This document shows, one piece after another, positions 1 through 7,969 of a stretch of 20,968 nt of DNA. Both the position numbers and the translations under genes were made by a program. Numbering within the stretch: the stretch's first letter is position 1; every line of letters starts with the position of its first letter. Under the pieces are notes generated by a model that saw only the letters and a list, made by a program, of their open reading frames with translations, was not told where the DNA came from and made no database searches. This stretch comes from Bacteroidales bacterium (GTDB lineage Bacteria > Bacteroidota > Bacteroidia > Bacteroidales > UBA932), in assembly GCA_016283985.1 (NCBI GenBank), contig JAEENZ010000053.1, positions 1 to 20,968 of the forward strand, read 5' to 3'.

Positions 1-137
1 CTGCGGAAAACGCTGCCCACGTTGTGGGCGCTGCGGATGTTGTCTAGGATGACTTCCACCCCCGACGGCTCCGCCGCACGGTACTGCTCCGCGCTGATGC
101 GTCCGAGTTCGGAATTCAGGAGTTTGCGGTCTTTCAT
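1..137 (-). CDS. TrmH/SpoU-family RNA 2'-O-methyltransferase, N-terminal fragment
   Basis: Only the first 45 codons are present; the gene continues past the left edge. Read on the minus strand from the ATG at 137-135 it begins MKDRKLLNSELGRIS and reaches the segment VILDNIRSAHNVGSVFR. That segment is the characteristic first motif of SpoU/TrmH (SPOUT) rRNA or tRNA ribose methyltransferases, and Bacteroidota orthologues share the same start. Members use S-adenosylmethionine to methylate a ribose 2'-OH in the cytoplasm. The start codon lies 5 bp after the TGA of the SGNH hydrolase gene, so it could be read from the same message, although its job is housekeeping and unrelated. The specific RNA target cannot be told from this fragment. 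Confidence 0.85.
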   Translation of the reverse strand, partial: MKDRKLLNSELGRISAEQYRAAEPSGVEVILDNIRSAHNVGSVFR

Positions 138-142
138 TTAAA

Positions 143-1234
143 TCATCGTATGCCGTACTTCTTGAGTATCTTCAGGATAGGTTTCCGGACTGATTCAGCC
201 CAGAGCCAGTATCCGTAATCGCCAGGATGCACCCCGTCTACGGTCGTCTCGTGAGTAGGATTCGTGGCATTGGAATCAATGTAGTATACGTCCTTGTACT
301 TTTTGACAGCTATCTTCATCAGGCTGTCAGCCATGGCTATCTTCTCACTTTCCACTGCGTCGTGCTCCCTGTCGAAGTTCCGCCTCTCACGCCATATGGT
401 GCTCATGAAGATGAGCGGAACTCCCGGCTTTCCTGCCTGGATCGTCTCGATGAAATTGAACAAATTGACCTTCACGGTCTTGGCGTTCCCGTTCGAGAAA
501 GCATCGAAGACGAAAGCATCGACATCTGCCTGGGCCAGCGCCTTGGCAAACTGGGGCTGCATGCGGCAGTCTCCGCTAACTCCCAGGCTGCAGAACTGTA
601 TCCCCGTCATCCTCGTGAGGAAGCCTGGCACTGTCTGTCCGGCCCTGCCGGTGGCTACCCCGTGCATGAAACTGGAACCGTGAAGGCAGATACGGTGACG
701 AAAGGGATTCTCACCTTTCTCCAGCCGGCAGCCTTGCTCAACGCCGATCATAAGTGAGGAAACTTTGCTTTCGGTAGGCAGGTACAGAAGGCACTCTTTC
801 ATGGAATCGTCCATGTTTTTCACCACGCTCCTCTCTTTGCCGTTTTCGGTATCCATGGTGCTTCTGTAATTGCATACTCCACCCCACAACCACTTGCCAT
901 CCTTCTTGATATAGAGGTCAAAACCGCGGACAGCCCAGCTTGAGTTCCTGGAGCCGCTCAGGGCCTTGAACTCCGGCTTTACCCAAATGGACGGGGAGTC
1001 GGTCTTGAAAGAGACCATTATCCCGGAAGACATCTCGAGAAGAGTGCTGTCTTTGTGCTCCCATCCTTCGGAGATGGAGAAGTCCATCCTCTCGTAGGGG
1101 TTGGGAGTATTGGGGAATACCTTTCCAAGGATGGTCAGCTCGGTCGCTTCGGTAAACTCAAGGCTGACGCCCTGCCCTGTTGCGGTAGAAGCGATCAGGC
1201 AAAGTAGAATACCGATGATAATAAACCTCTTCAT
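143..1234 (-). CDS. Secreted SGNH/GDSL-type hydrolase with N-terminal GxDLY domain
   Basis: 363 residues with a Sec signal peptide (about residues 1-21, MKRFIIIGILLCLIASTATG), so probably periplasmic or exported. Residues about 30-170 match the jelly-roll domain that precedes this SGNH subfamily, including the GxDLY signature as GFDLY (104-108). The catalytic half starts at 183: block I is HGSSFMHG with probable nucleophile Ser188, block II is GVSGD (Gly218/Gly221), block III probably Asn248 in FSN, and block V is DGVHP with Asp333 and His336. All SGNH residues are thus present, and the enzyme is expected to remove acyl (for example acetyl) groups from a carbohydrate. The substrate is unknown. 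It lies 4 bp downstream of the LamG gene and is clearly in the same operon. The family call is firm; the substrate is inference. Confidence 0.88.
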   Translation of the reverse strand: MKRFIIIGILLCLIASTATGQGVSLEFTEATELTILGKVFPNTPNPYERMDFSISEGWEHKDSTLLEMSSGIMVSFKTDSPSIWVKPEFKALSGSRNSSWAVRGFDLYIKKDGKWLWGGVCNYRSTMDTENGKERSVVKNMDDSMKECLLYLPTESKVSSLMIGVEQGCRLEKGENPFRHRICLHGSSFMHGVATGRAGQTVPGFLTRMTGIQFCSLGVSGDCRMQPQFAKALAQADVDAFVFDAFSNGNAKTVKVNLFNFIETIQAGKPGVPLIFMSTIWRERRNFDREHDAVESEKIAMADSLMKIAVKKYKDVYYIDSNATNPTHETTVDGVHPGDYGYWLWAESVRKPILKILKKYGIR

Positions 1235-1238
1235 GCAA

Positions 1239-3176
1239 TTATAGGTTGATTGTTAATGGTTTATCGGATTTGACGGGAATCCAGACTACAGAAGAAGGTC
1301 CGTCCCATGCGTTGACCACGCCTGATTTGGCATCGGGGCATGGCTTGCCGTCCACGACCACAGTTCCGGTTTCGGAAACGCCTTTGATTATAATACAGAG
1401 TCCGTTTACGGGCCGGCCGGATGAGGCTTCTACCTTGAGACTGAGGTTTCCTGATGCCGGAGATGACAGGATATATGCTCTCTGGGTGACGTCATAGGGA
1501 ACTTCTTCTCCATTGAAGGTCATCTTCGGTGCCCGCAGCCACGATTTCGCAAGGGGAAGCAGGCCGGCGGCGTCCTCTTCGGTGCATCCGCACATCATGA
1601 GTTTGGTCATCTTATTCCCTTCAACACTGTGAGGAGCATTGTACTGAGTCGCAGTGTAAGTGTGTGACGGCGCGTCTGCGACGCAGGCATAGCGCCCGAT
1701 TACATAATCCTGGGTGACAGGCCAATGGTTGCGCCAGGGGAAATCGGAATAATCCGACCATCTTCCCGCATACCGGTCGATTTCTGGTCCGTTGTGGCCC
1801 TTCTCGTTGAGGCCGTCGACATCTTCAAGGATCAGGAAGGGGTTCCATCTGCTCTTGAGATATGTCACCTGGATGTTCGCTCCCTTCAGCGAGGGCTCAT
1901 CCTGACGGCGCTTGCTTTCGAAATTCCATCCGTATTCCGCGCTGCTTCCGTCCATGGCGGCGACCGACATTATGCGTGATGCGTCTAGCACGTCTTCCGG
2001 CCTCTGGGATGGATGCAGGACCTGCAGGCTCTGGCACCATTCGTACCAGTCTTCAAGATGGGAACTCCATACCTCCATCTTCCTCACCCCGACACCGTCC
2101 GGGTAGAAGATGTATGTTTCTTCGGAGCAATCTCCCCACTGCGTTTCCTCGCTCTGGTAAGGTATCTTTTGGTTTACTCCTACGGGAAGATTGCGCCAGA
2201 GGACCACGGTACGGGCGGGAGTGTTCTCCAGGATGCGTACGCTCGAGAAATCGGCATGCTTGTCGCTCATGCTCTCGGTGCATCCCCAGCCGGTAACCTT
2301 CTTGCGTTCGATAAACTCGTTGCACATCCAGTTGCCCGTTTCGGTAACGAAGCAGGGAGCATAGGAAATGCCCCTCCAGAAAACGACCTTCCACGGCTGT
2401 CCTGGGCCGAATCCGACCACTACGTCCGGAACGTCGCCCCTCCATCTCTCATCGAAAGCCTTGTAGTATTTGAGGGGGATATACCATGAACCGAATGCCA
2501 GGCCGTCCGGACCGGACGGAAGGATGCGCAACTCGAATTCCAGGGCGGCAGGACGTGCGAACTTTTGTTTCAGAATCTTGCCGTAGGCGCTCTTGTCTTC
2601 GTATATGTTCAGTTCGTCCAGCGCCCCGTCCAGGCTGCTATAAATAGGAATGCTCTTGTTCTCGAAGAAACTTGGTGTGCGTACCGGGGTGCGACCGATC
2701 CACATGTCGTAGGCTTTCTGTTCCACCCAGGGGAGTTCCAGACCTGTCTTTGCAACTTCTTTTCCGTCAATGGCCAGATAGAGACCGTCCGAGGCGCGGA
2801 ACTGGGCCGTAAGGCGCGACCATTGCCGAAGCGTAAGCCCTTCCGGCGAGCAGACCTCCACCCATTCTCCTGCAGAAGCAACCTGGAAATGGACTTTGCC
2901 GAGCGCATCCAGCCATAGTGACCATCCGCCGGGAACGTCGTTGCGCTGCCGACATACTATGGGACAGGGGCTTTTGGGGAATGCTACAGGGCATACCCAG
3001 ACATCTACCGTGAAATGCCTGGACGGAGTCCCTAAATCTGATGCCGGAACAACGATCCTGGAATCAAAGCCGTCAAATAACACGGCTTGTCCCTTGATGC
3101 CGGGGAGAGTCCCATTTTCGAACGAAAGGGAAAACAGTGCTGCGAGTGCGGACAATAAAGTCAGTATGCAATTCAT
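1239..3176 (-). CDS. LamG-domain protein with large unrecognised C-terminal region
   Basis: 645 residues from the ATG at 3176; an in-frame GTG one codon upstream is less likely. The first about 18 residues are hydrophobic and look like a weak signal sequence without a basic n-region. Residues about 20-195 form a LamG/concanavalin-like jelly roll, with an FDG..SRIVVP strand, TVDVWVCP, GWSLWLD and the closing LDGALDELNIYE. The remaining about 440 residues are rich in Trp, Tyr and Cys and probably beta-structured, with striking blocks GISYAPCFVTETGNWM (270-285), ARTVVLWRNLPVG (about 321-333) and WRNHWPVTQ (about 481-489). I do not recognise this part as a named enzyme. Its size and setting between a phosphoesterase and an SGNH esterase suggest a carbohydrate-active enzyme, possibly a lyase, or a large binding module. 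It starts 21 bp after the phosphoesterase stop codon. Confidence 0.8.
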   Translation of the reverse strand: MNCILTLLSALAALFSLSFENGTLPGIKGQAVLFDGFDSRIVVPASDLGTPSRHFTVDVWVCPVAFPKSPCPIVCRQRNDVPGGWSLWLDALGKVHFQVASAGEWVEVCSPEGLTLRQWSRLTAQFRASDGLYLAIDGKEVAKTGLELPWVEQKAYDMWIGRTPVRTPSFFENKSIPIYSSLDGALDELNIYEDKSAYGKILKQKFARPAALEFELRILPSGPDGLAFGSWYIPLKYYKAFDERWRGDVPDVVVGFGPGQPWKVVFWRGISYAPCFVTETGNWMCNEFIERKKVTGWGCTESMSDKHADFSSVRILENTPARTVVLWRNLPVGVNQKIPYQSEETQWGDCSEETYIFYPDGVGVRKMEVWSSHLEDWYEWCQSLQVLHPSQRPEDVLDASRIMSVAAMDGSSAEYGWNFESKRRQDEPSLKGANIQVTYLKSRWNPFLILEDVDGLNEKGHNGPEIDRYAGRWSDYSDFPWRNHWPVTQDYVIGRYACVADAPSHTYTATQYNAPHSVEGNKMTKLMMCGCTEEDAAGLLPLAKSWLRAPKMTFNGEEVPYDVTQRAYILSSPASGNLSLKVEASSGRPVNGLCIIIKGVSETGTVVVDGKPCPDAKSGVVNAWDGPSSVVWIPVKSDKPLTINL

Positions 3177-3182
3177 CACTTA

Positions 3183-3190
3183 CAAATATA
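3183..3190 (-). promoter_or_regulatory. Possible internal promoter -7 box before the LamG gene
   Basis: The minus strand reads TATATTTG, a full match to the Bacteroides -7 consensus TAnnTTTG, 6 bp upstream of the LamG ATG and just after the phosphoesterase stop. No TTTG-like -33 element is visible 19-21 bp upstream, so it may be chance in an AT-rich spacer. Confidence 0.25.
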
Positions 3191-3197
3191 GTAAGAT

Positions 3198-4238
3198 TTA
3201 AGGAAAGAGGGCCGGAATAAACATTGAATGCTGGATTAGGCCACCCTGGAGGCGGATCCACGTTTTAAAACCGGATTCTCCGGATTTGAACTCGAAGAAT
3301 CTGGCTCCTGAAAGCTTCTCATCGCTTCTTCCATCCGCTCCAAGATGGTTGTAAACGGTGTCGCCACCGCTAAAGCGCCCGTATATAAAGGCTATGGGGC
3401 CATATTCCAATACGTAGTCGCAGTCGTGGTCATGACCGTTGACGACAGCAAACACATCCTTTAACTCGCGCATCTGTGCATAAAGGCCACTGTTGATTTT
3501 GGAGGGGCAGGGTTTTTCTTCGTTGTTGCCGGTAATGACAGCGGATGGCTTTTTGACAAGAGAGGAGACTTCCGGGAGAGGGATGTGGAAAAAAGCGACC
3601 GAAGGTACGGGAACATCATTATTGCCTTTCCTGAAACGCTGACTCAAGGTCCGGTACCATTCAATCTGGTCGAAACGAATGAAATCATAGCATCTTCGTG
3701 GTTTCTCTTCTTCAGGCATGGGAAACAAATCGCCGGAATCGAAAAGGTAGAAAACAAACTCGACTCCGTTGACGGAAGACAAAGTGATATAGTCGTTGGA
3801 ATTGCCGCTGATATCTTTTTCTGATGCAGGACGGTTTACGCACCCGGGAATACGGAGTATAGCATCGTAAATATCGTTTCGGCTCAGGTCAAACTGCCCG
3901 TCGTGATTGCCAAGCGTCACGGCAAATGGAATTCCTCTGGCAACAAGAGGCGCAAACAGTTCCTTTACTCCCTGCTCTGCGGGTGCCCCGAAAACAATAT
4001 CGCCGGTGTGGATTACAAAATCCGGCTTTTCCGCATCCAGCATTTCTTCGATGCAGCTCAGCGCCCTGTCGGAGCGGCTGTCACCGGCAATGTAATGGGT
4101 ATCGGTGAGTTGCATGACCTTGAAGCGTCCGTCCTCGTTGAAATGCAACTGGGCGGCTGGTTCATACTTCGTTTCATGTGCACAGGATGAAACCAGCATC
4201 AAGACTGAAAAAAGGAAGGTATACAGATATTTGCGCAT
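3198..4238 (-). CDS. Calcineurin-like metallophosphoesterase lipoprotein (Dcr2/PAP-like)
   Basis: 346 residues from the ATG at 4238. A TTG three codons upstream keeps the frame open but would lie inside the promoter box. The N-terminus MRKYLYTFLFSVLMLVSSC is a lipoprotein signal with lipidated Cys19. All metallophosphoesterase motifs are present: DTH (Asp46, His48), GD (Asp80), GNHD (Asn111, His112, Asp113), the FFHIP histidine (His218) and GHDHD (His269, His271). A two-metal phosphatase or phosphodiesterase acting on the periplasmic or surface side is expected. The overall pattern, with DAEKPDFVIHTGD and the RGIPFAVTLGNHD block, is that of the Dcr2-type branch. It is the first gene of a minus-strand run leading into the LamG and SGNH genes. 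The substrate is unknown. Confidence 0.9.
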   Translation of the reverse strand: MRKYLYTFLFSVLMLVSSCAHETKYEPAAQLHFNEDGRFKVMQLTDTHYIAGDSRSDRALSCIEEMLDAEKPDFVIHTGDIVFGAPAEQGVKELFAPLVARGIPFAVTLGNHDGQFDLSRNDIYDAILRIPGCVNRPASEKDISGNSNDYITLSSVNGVEFVFYLFDSGDLFPMPEEEKPRRCYDFIRFDQIEWYRTLSQRFRKGNNDVPVPSVAFFHIPLPEVSSLVKKPSAVITGNNEEKPCPSKINSGLYAQMRELKDVFAVVNGHDHDCDYVLEYGPIAFIYGRFSGGDTVYNHLGADGRSDEKLSGARFFEFKSGESGFKTWIRLQGGLIQHSMFIPALFP

Positions 4239-4244
4239 AATATA

Positions 4245-4276
4245 CAAATGTACTAAAATAGTTTTCGTTTATCAAG
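4245..4276 (-). promoter_or_regulatory. Promoter of the phosphoesterase operon
   Basis: On the minus strand CTTG (4276-4273) is followed after exactly 20 bp by TACATTTG (4252-4245), a good Bacteroides -33/-7 pair. The -7 box ends only 6 bp before the ATG at 4238, so the transcript would start at or within a few bases of the start codon. It interleaves with the plus-strand promoter of the CE15-like gene. Confidence 0.55.
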
Positions 4277-4293
4277 CGAAACAATTATATTTG
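4262..4293 (+). promoter_or_regulatory. Promoter of the CE15/GH3/MBL operon
   Basis: TATATTTG at 4286-4293 matches the -7 consensus TAnnTTTG fully. A weaker TTTT at 4262-4265 sits at the correct 20-bp distance for the -33 element. The transcription start should fall near 4297-4301, inside the palindrome that begins at the last three bases of the -7 box. The weak -33 suggests help from an activator or tight control. Confidence 0.5.
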
Positions 4294-4308
4294 TGTTCGC
4301 ACACACAA
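4291..4308. promoter_or_regulatory. Candidate operator, imperfect GTGT/ACAC palindrome
   Basis: TTGTGTTCGCACACACAA, with outer arms TTGTGT and ACACAA in perfect inversion. It shares the 11-base half CGCACACACAA with the perfect palindrome at 19292-19311 and is 2 bp shorter in the left arm. It overlaps the end of the -7 box and the expected start of the CE15 operon, a typical repressor position, and lies 15 bp upstream of the -33 element of the divergent promoter. Confidence 0.5.
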
Positions 4309-4314
4309 TTTAAT

Positions 4315-5649
4315 ATGAAATCCTTTCTTTGGGCATTTGTCTATTTGAGTTTGGCTTGTATGCTATTGTCCTGCAAGCAGGAAGGAGGCGGCAATGAAAC
4401 CGAAGTCCGGCAAATCGATGAACAACCTCCCATAATCAAAGTTGACGGGCTTGCTCTTGAAAACCCTCTTTGCTTTTCCGATGGTTCTACCGTTTCCTCC
4501 GAATTGGAATGGACCTGGCGCAGGGATGAAATACTAACTTTTTTCCAGAAGGAGATGTATGGCCAGATGCCAAAGGCTCTTCCTGTCTATTGGGAGAAAG
4601 TGGAGAGCGGAGAGACTACTTTGCCTGCTCTTGCCGGGTATCCTGCAACATCTGCGATGAGGGAGCAGTACCGTATGTGGTTCAAGGAAGATAAAAGCGG
4701 GCCAAGCATTATATGGTTGGTTATAAGGCCGGTATCGGTGGAAAAACCGGTCCCTGTCATACTGACCCTTAATTATTATGGAAACCATTACCTGATGGAA
4801 GACACCCAGGTGCTGGGTCCGGAACTCGCCGGCAATTCGGTTTCTGGTAACCGCGGTGGCTGGATCGATCCATCCAATCGTTATTTCTTCCCGACGAATC
4901 TGCTTATTTCCAGAGGCTATGCCTTGATGACGGCGCATTACGAAGATATTACGGCAGATCCTGAGCCGTTTGTGGCTGTCAAGGCATACAATCGTGTGTT
5001 TTCCCTTTGGGGCCCCAGGGATGAATCCCGTACAGATAATACAACAGCTCTGGCTGCGTGGGGATGGGGCCTGATGAGAGGGCTCGATCTTATCGGACAA
5101 CTGGAAGGACTGGATGAGAAGAATGTGGTGGTCACAGGTTGCTCCAGGCTTGGAAAGGCTGCCCTTATAGCCGGAGCATTTGATGAAAGGTTCAAAGTGG
5201 TCGTTCCAATCCAGACCGGTTCCGGGGGTGCTCCGCTCACAAAGCATATTACCCCGGACAAAGAAAGCATTGCTTCGGAAACAAGCAATTACCCCCATTG
5301 GTTCTGTAGGGCATTTTATAAATATGCAGGGCACGAAGATGCGTTGCCTTTCGACCAGCACCTGCTGATTTCCTGCATTGCCCCGCGAGCCTGCCTCGTC
5401 GACGGTTTTAACCACAAATGGTTTGATACGGAAGGGGAGTATCTGGCAGTGAAGGCTGCAAGCCCGGTATGGACCTTTTTAGGAAAGGAAGGAATGCCGG
5501 ATGTTTCCTGGCCTGCGACAGGAAGTAAATCGGGAATCGGACTGGACCTGGGTTATGTGCGTAGAGCGGGTACAAAACAGGCCGATCACGGAATAATCCT
5601 CCAGGACTGGCTCTGGATGCTGGATTTCACCGACAAACATACTAAGTGA
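4315..5649 (+). CDS. CE15-like glucuronoyl/acyl esterase lipoprotein
   Basis: 444 residues. ATG at 4315 is chosen because it follows the promoter and starts a clean lipoprotein signal (MKSFLWAFVYLSLACMLLSC, Cys20); the open frame extends upstream to 4105 but only through the neighbouring gene and promoter. The fold is alpha/beta-hydrolase. The nucleophile elbow VTGCSRLGK (Ser277), the following GSGG stretch (302-305) and NYPHWFC (325-331) are typical of CE15 glucuronoyl esterases, which split ester bonds between glucuronic acid and lignin or other alcohols. The probable catalytic His425 lies in ADHG near the C-terminus. The canonical Glu after strand 7 is replaced (IQTGSGG), so the acid residue may be Asp371 or Glu373 in WFDTEGEY. 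First gene of a three-gene plus-strand operon; its TGA overlaps a possible GTG start of the GH3 gene. A CE7-like or other acyl esterase is the main alternative. Confidence 0.82.
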   Translation: MKSFLWAFVYLSLACMLLSCKQEGGGNETEVRQIDEQPPIIKVDGLALENPLCFSDGSTVSSELEWTWRRDEILTFFQKEMYGQMPKALPVYWEKVESGETTLPALAGYPATSAMREQYRMWFKEDKSGPSIIWLVIRPVSVEKPVPVILTLNYYGNHYLMEDTQVLGPELAGNSVSGNRGGWIDPSNRYFFPTNLLISRGYALMTAHYEDITADPEPFVAVKAYNRVFSLWGPRDESRTDNTTALAAWGWGLMRGLDLIGQLEGLDEKNVVVTGCSRLGKAALIAGAFDERFKVVVPIQTGSGGAPLTKHITPDKESIASETSNYPHWFCRAFYKYAGHEDALPFDQHLLISCIAPRACLVDGFNHKWFDTEGEYLAVKAASPVWTFLGKEGMPDVSWPATGSKSGIGLDLGYVRRAGTKQADHGIILQDWLWMLDFTDKHTK

Positions 5650-5654
5650 ACGAT

Positions 5655-7967
5655 ATGATACAGACACTGATACTTTCGACAGTTATTGCATCATCACCTA
5701 TGCAAGTCCCTAAACTGTCAGAAAATAACATCCCCGAAGTGGTTGCTGCTATGACTGACGAAGAAAAGGTCCTTCTGCTTATAGGCGGCCGCGCAAAAAC
5801 GTATAATGGTATAGGCAATACGGCAGTGGGCGTTCCGGGTGCCGCGGGAACCGTGAATGGCATTCCTCGCCTGGGTATTCCAAGTATATGTCTGGCGGAT
5901 GGCCCCGCCGGACTCCGCATATCGGAGAGGCGCGAAGGAGATGACCGCACATTCTACTGTACGGGTTTTCCTATCGCGACGCTGCTTGCATCCAGCTGGA
6001 ATACCGAGTTGGTGGGGAAGGTGGGGGAGGCTATGGGCAATGAGGTCCTTGAATATGGAGTGGATGTTCTTCTGGCTCCTGGCGCCAATATACATAGGAA
6101 CCCTTTGTGCGGAAGGAATTTTGAATACTATTCTGAGGATCCGCTCCTTTCAGGCTCCATGGCTGCAGCTATGGTCAACGGTGTGGAATCCAACGGCGTG
6201 GGCACTTCACTCAAGCATTTTGCCCTGAATAATCAGGAATTGAACCGTCTGGCAAATGATGCCCGGGTAAGTCAAAGAACTCTCAGGGAGATTTATCTTA
6301 AAAACTTTGAAATAGCTGTCAAGGCTTCCCAGCCCTGGACAATGATGACCTCGTACAATTATATCAATGGAGTCCATGCTGCAGAAAATACAGATCTGCT
6401 CACAAGACTTCTCCGTGAGGAATGGGGTTTTGAAGGTGCTGTGATGACCGACTGGGGCGGTGGATATGATGTGCCCGGAATCATACGCGCCGGCAACGAT
6501 ATGATACAGCCCGGCAGCGACAGCCGTTATGTCGCGCTGCTGGAAGCCGTGAAAGACGGCCGTCTTTCCAAAGAGGCTCTGGATGCTTGTGTGGCCCGGG
6601 TTCTGAACTTGATAGTGAAAACTCCTTCATTCAAGGGTTATGTTCCATCCGAAGCCCCGGACTTGAAGGCACATGCCGAAGTTTGCAAGCTGGCCGCGGA
6701 AGAGGGGATAATCCTCCTGAAGAACAACAAGAATACGCTTCCGGCGGATATCAGCCGGCGTGCAGCCCTCTTCGGGACTGCCTCCTACGATTTCATTGCC
6801 GGAGGAACGGGCAGCGGAGACGTACATAAAGCCTATGTGGTAAACCTTCTGGACGGGCTACGCTCGGCAGGCTTCGAAATGGATGCGAATGTCATATCTT
6901 TCTATGAGTCATATATGAAGGATGAGGCCGAACGCTGTGCCGTTATTAACAAGGGCCATCAGTGGTTCCTGGATGCGGAGAGGGCTCTGGAGATTGTTCC
7001 CGAGGCTGTCATAGATGCTTCAGCAGAGTCTTCCGATATCGCTTTCATTACTTTTGGAAGGATTTTCGGGGAGGGCAAGGACAGAGACCTGAATGCAAGT
7101 TACCTGCTATCTGAGCGTGAACGTGCCCTGCTGCACGAGGTTTCGGAAGCCTTCCATTCCAAGGGAAAGAAAGTCGTGGTGATACTGAATGTCGGCGGTC
7201 TGGTGGAAATGGAGTCCTGGAGAGATGAAGCCGATGCTATCCTCCTGTGTTGGCAGCCGGGTCAGGAAGGAGGTCACTCGGTGGCATCCGTGTTGAGCGG
7301 TAAGGTGAACCCAAGCGGACACCTCCCTATGACTGCATCCCGTCGATACTCTGATGAGCCTTCCGCAGAGAACTTCCCCCGGATAGTAGCCGACAAGCCT
7401 GTTAATTATTCCTACTACCGCCGTCTGCCCGGCCGGAAGCTCTACGATGTTAAGGATATTGATTTCACTAATTACGAAGAAGGCATATATGTAGGGTACC
7501 GCTTCTTCTGCACAAAGGCGAAGAAAGCCATACTGTATCCCTTCGGGTATGGCCTGAGCTACACTTCCTTCTCCTTTTCCAACATGAAGGTCATTCCGGG
7601 AGAGAACGGCTGGACGGTAAGCGTGGATGTCAGGAATAAAGGAAGCGTGGCAGGAAAGGACGTTGTGCAGATATATGTAAAAGCACCGCATCGTAAGCTG
7701 GACAAACCCGTTCTTGAACTTAAAGGCTTTGCCAAGACTCCCTTGCTTGCTCCCGGTGAGTCGTGCACCGTGAGTGTGGAAATCAGCCGTGAGAGTTTGG
7801 CATCCTTCGATGAATCCAATTCCAGCTGGTTGCTGGAGAAGGGGAAATACAAAATAATCGCTGCCAGCGATGCCCTTCATCCGGAATGCAGCCGCGGGAT
7901 ACGTATTCGAGAAGAAGAAACACGCCGGGTAGAGAACCTCTTCGCAGCTGACCCTTTGTTCCTTTAG
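5655..7967 (+). CDS. Glycoside hydrolase family 3 enzyme (beta-glucosidase/xylosidase-like)
   Basis: 770 residues from ATG 5655; a GTG at 5646 that overlaps the preceding TGA in a coupled arrangement is an equally possible start, giving 773. The order is the standard GH3 one: a TIM-barrel domain (about 20-330) with LADGPAGLR, GRNFEYYSEDP, the Lys187-His188 pair and the nucleophile Asp266 in VMTDWGG; an alpha/beta sandwich (about 345-610) with acid/base Glu473 in GEGKDR; and a C-terminal fibronectin-III-like domain (about 645-745). It should release terminal beta-linked sugars from oligosaccharides; glucose or xylose cannot be told apart by eye. The first about 15 residues are hydrophobic but lack a basic n-region, so export to the periplasm is likely but not certain. 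The gene ends 2 bp before the MBL-fold gene. Confidence 0.93.
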   Translation: MIQTLILSTVIASSPMQVPKLSENNIPEVVAAMTDEEKVLLLIGGRAKTYNGIGNTAVGVPGAAGTVNGIPRLGIPSICLADGPAGLRISERREGDDRTFYCTGFPIATLLASSWNTELVGKVGEAMGNEVLEYGVDVLLAPGANIHRNPLCGRNFEYYSEDPLLSGSMAAAMVNGVESNGVGTSLKHFALNNQELNRLANDARVSQRTLREIYLKNFEIAVKASQPWTMMTSYNYINGVHAAENTDLLTRLLREEWGFEGAVMTDWGGGYDVPGIIRAGNDMIQPGSDSRYVALLEAVKDGRLSKEALDACVARVLNLIVKTPSFKGYVPSEAPDLKAHAEVCKLAAEEGIILLKNNKNTLPADISRRAALFGTASYDFIAGGTGSGDVHKAYVVNLLDGLRSAGFEMDANVISFYESYMKDEAERCAVINKGHQWFLDAERALEIVPEAVIDASAESSDIAFITFGRIFGEGKDRDLNASYLLSERERALLHEVSEAFHSKGKKVVVILNVGGLVEMESWRDEADAILLCWQPGQEGGHSVASVLSGKVNPSGHLPMTASRRYSDEPSAENFPRIVADKPVNYSYYRRLPGRKLYDVKDIDFTNYEEGIYVGYRFFCTKAKKAILYPFGYGLSYTSFSFSNMKVIPGENGWTVSVDVRNKGSVAGKDVVQIYVKAPHRKLDKPVLELKGFAKTPLLAPGESCTVSVEISRESLASFDESNSSWLLEKGKYKIIAASDALHPECSRGIRIREEETRRVENLFAADPLFL

Positions 7968-7969
7968 TT

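Noticed and set aside
4105..4314. Upstream extension of the CE15-like frame by 70 codons
   Set aside because: It would run through the start of the divergent phosphoesterase gene and the promoter; the lipoprotein signal starts at 4315.
4534..5415. 293-codon open frame on the minus strand opposite the CE15-like gene
   Set aside because: Shadow of the real esterase frame; low-complexity Cys/His/Arg-rich translation with no family features.
7107..7880. 257-codon minus-strand frame opposite the GH3 gene, and a 250-codon one opposite the MBL gene at 8486-9238
   Set aside because: Both are antisense to well-supported genes carrying catalytic motifs and show no motifs of their own.
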